Below, one piece after another: positions 63,986-64,000 of a stretch of DNA of 64,000 bases (position 1 is its first letter; every line of letters starts with the position of its first letter). The stretch comes from Malaciobacter molluscorum LMG 25693. Lineage in GTDB: Bacteria > Campylobacterota > Campylobacteria > Campylobacterales > Arcobacteraceae. Under the pieces are notes generated by a model. That model was not told the DNA's origin. It worked only from the letters and a program-made list of their open reading frames with translations, and did no database searches. The position numbers and the translations under genes are program-made. The stretch covers positions 434,001 to 498,000 of the forward strand of contig NZ_CP032098.1 in the NCBI RefSeq assembly GCF_003544935.1, written 5' to 3'.

Positions 63986-64000
63986 ATGAATTTGATAGAT
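63986..64000 (+). CDS. start of next gene, cut by window end
   Basis: ATG at 63986, five bases after the ftsH stop, opens a frame (MNLID) to the window edge. In Campylobacter a phospholipid-synthesis gene follows ftsH as I recall, but five codons cannot support a call. Confidence 0.3.

Overview
The window looks like chromosomal DNA of a Campylobacterota bacterium, most likely an Arcobacter-type genus. Three things point there: the very AT-rich sequence; the gene order lnt/yajC-secD-secF-DUF-leuS-lptE-folC-M23 peptidase-bactofilin and accD-thiE-rlmH-dksA-membrane protein-dus, which I remember from Campylobacter jejuni and Helicobacter pylori; and the MagIII-type glycosylase and short Lnt typical of that phylum. 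Coding density is high, with many 1-20 bp overlaps and TTG/GTG starts. I see no rRNA, tRNA, CRISPR array, transposase gene, integrase or phage genes.

Layout. 1-1.7 kb: tandem TPR/Sel1-like lipoprotein genes linked by identical 8-bp stop/start overlaps. 1.7-13.8 kb: envelope and translation block (lnt, yajC-secDF, leuS, lptE, folC, shape genes for an M23 peptidase and a bactofilin), interrupted by a 160-bp inverted-repeat element and two membrane genes that share a C-terminal domain. 13.8-27.5 kb: an accessory stretch that separates bactofilin from mfd. It holds a helicase fused to an apparently dead TOTE-type primase, a KefB-like antiporter, a TonB receptor with a PepSY ferric-siderophore operon and two Fur-like boxes, a two-component system, an OlsF-like bifunctional acyltransferase, a DUF445 protein and a small unknown. 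27.5-45 kb: mfd, a Tat-exported sulfide-dehydrogenase-type flavoprotein, a Spy/CpxP-like protein with its two-component system, a HI0933-type flavoprotein that seems to start at ATC, a BCCT transporter, ymdB, magIII, a ParA-like ATPase with a small coiled-coil membrane partner, ubiE, xseA and a cheW-REC-REC/PAS group. 45-64 kb: panD, ybaB, ispA, groESL under a CIRCE operator, a chemoreceptor, suhB, glmS, metK, accD, thiE, rlmH, dksA, dus, prmA and ftsH.

How the genes work together. SecDF/YajC, Lnt and LptE build the envelope, and the M23 peptidase with bactofilin sets cell shape. The TonB receptor plus PepSY/DUF3325/DUF3649 form a ferric-siderophore uptake and iron-release unit, probably Fur-controlled. 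The Spy-like chaperone, response regulator and kinase form an envelope-stress unit preceded by four phased TTGTTA repeats. CheW, two REC proteins and an MCP with a C-terminal WESF tether are chemotaxis parts.

The best candidates for something little described are the primase-dead TOTE helicase translationally coupled to bactofilin, the ParA-like/coiled-coil TM gene pair, a possible minus-strand small RNA near 51.8-52.0 kb, the nested inverted-repeat element near 6.1 kb, and the AUC start. Family assignments and synteny are from memory and were not searched.
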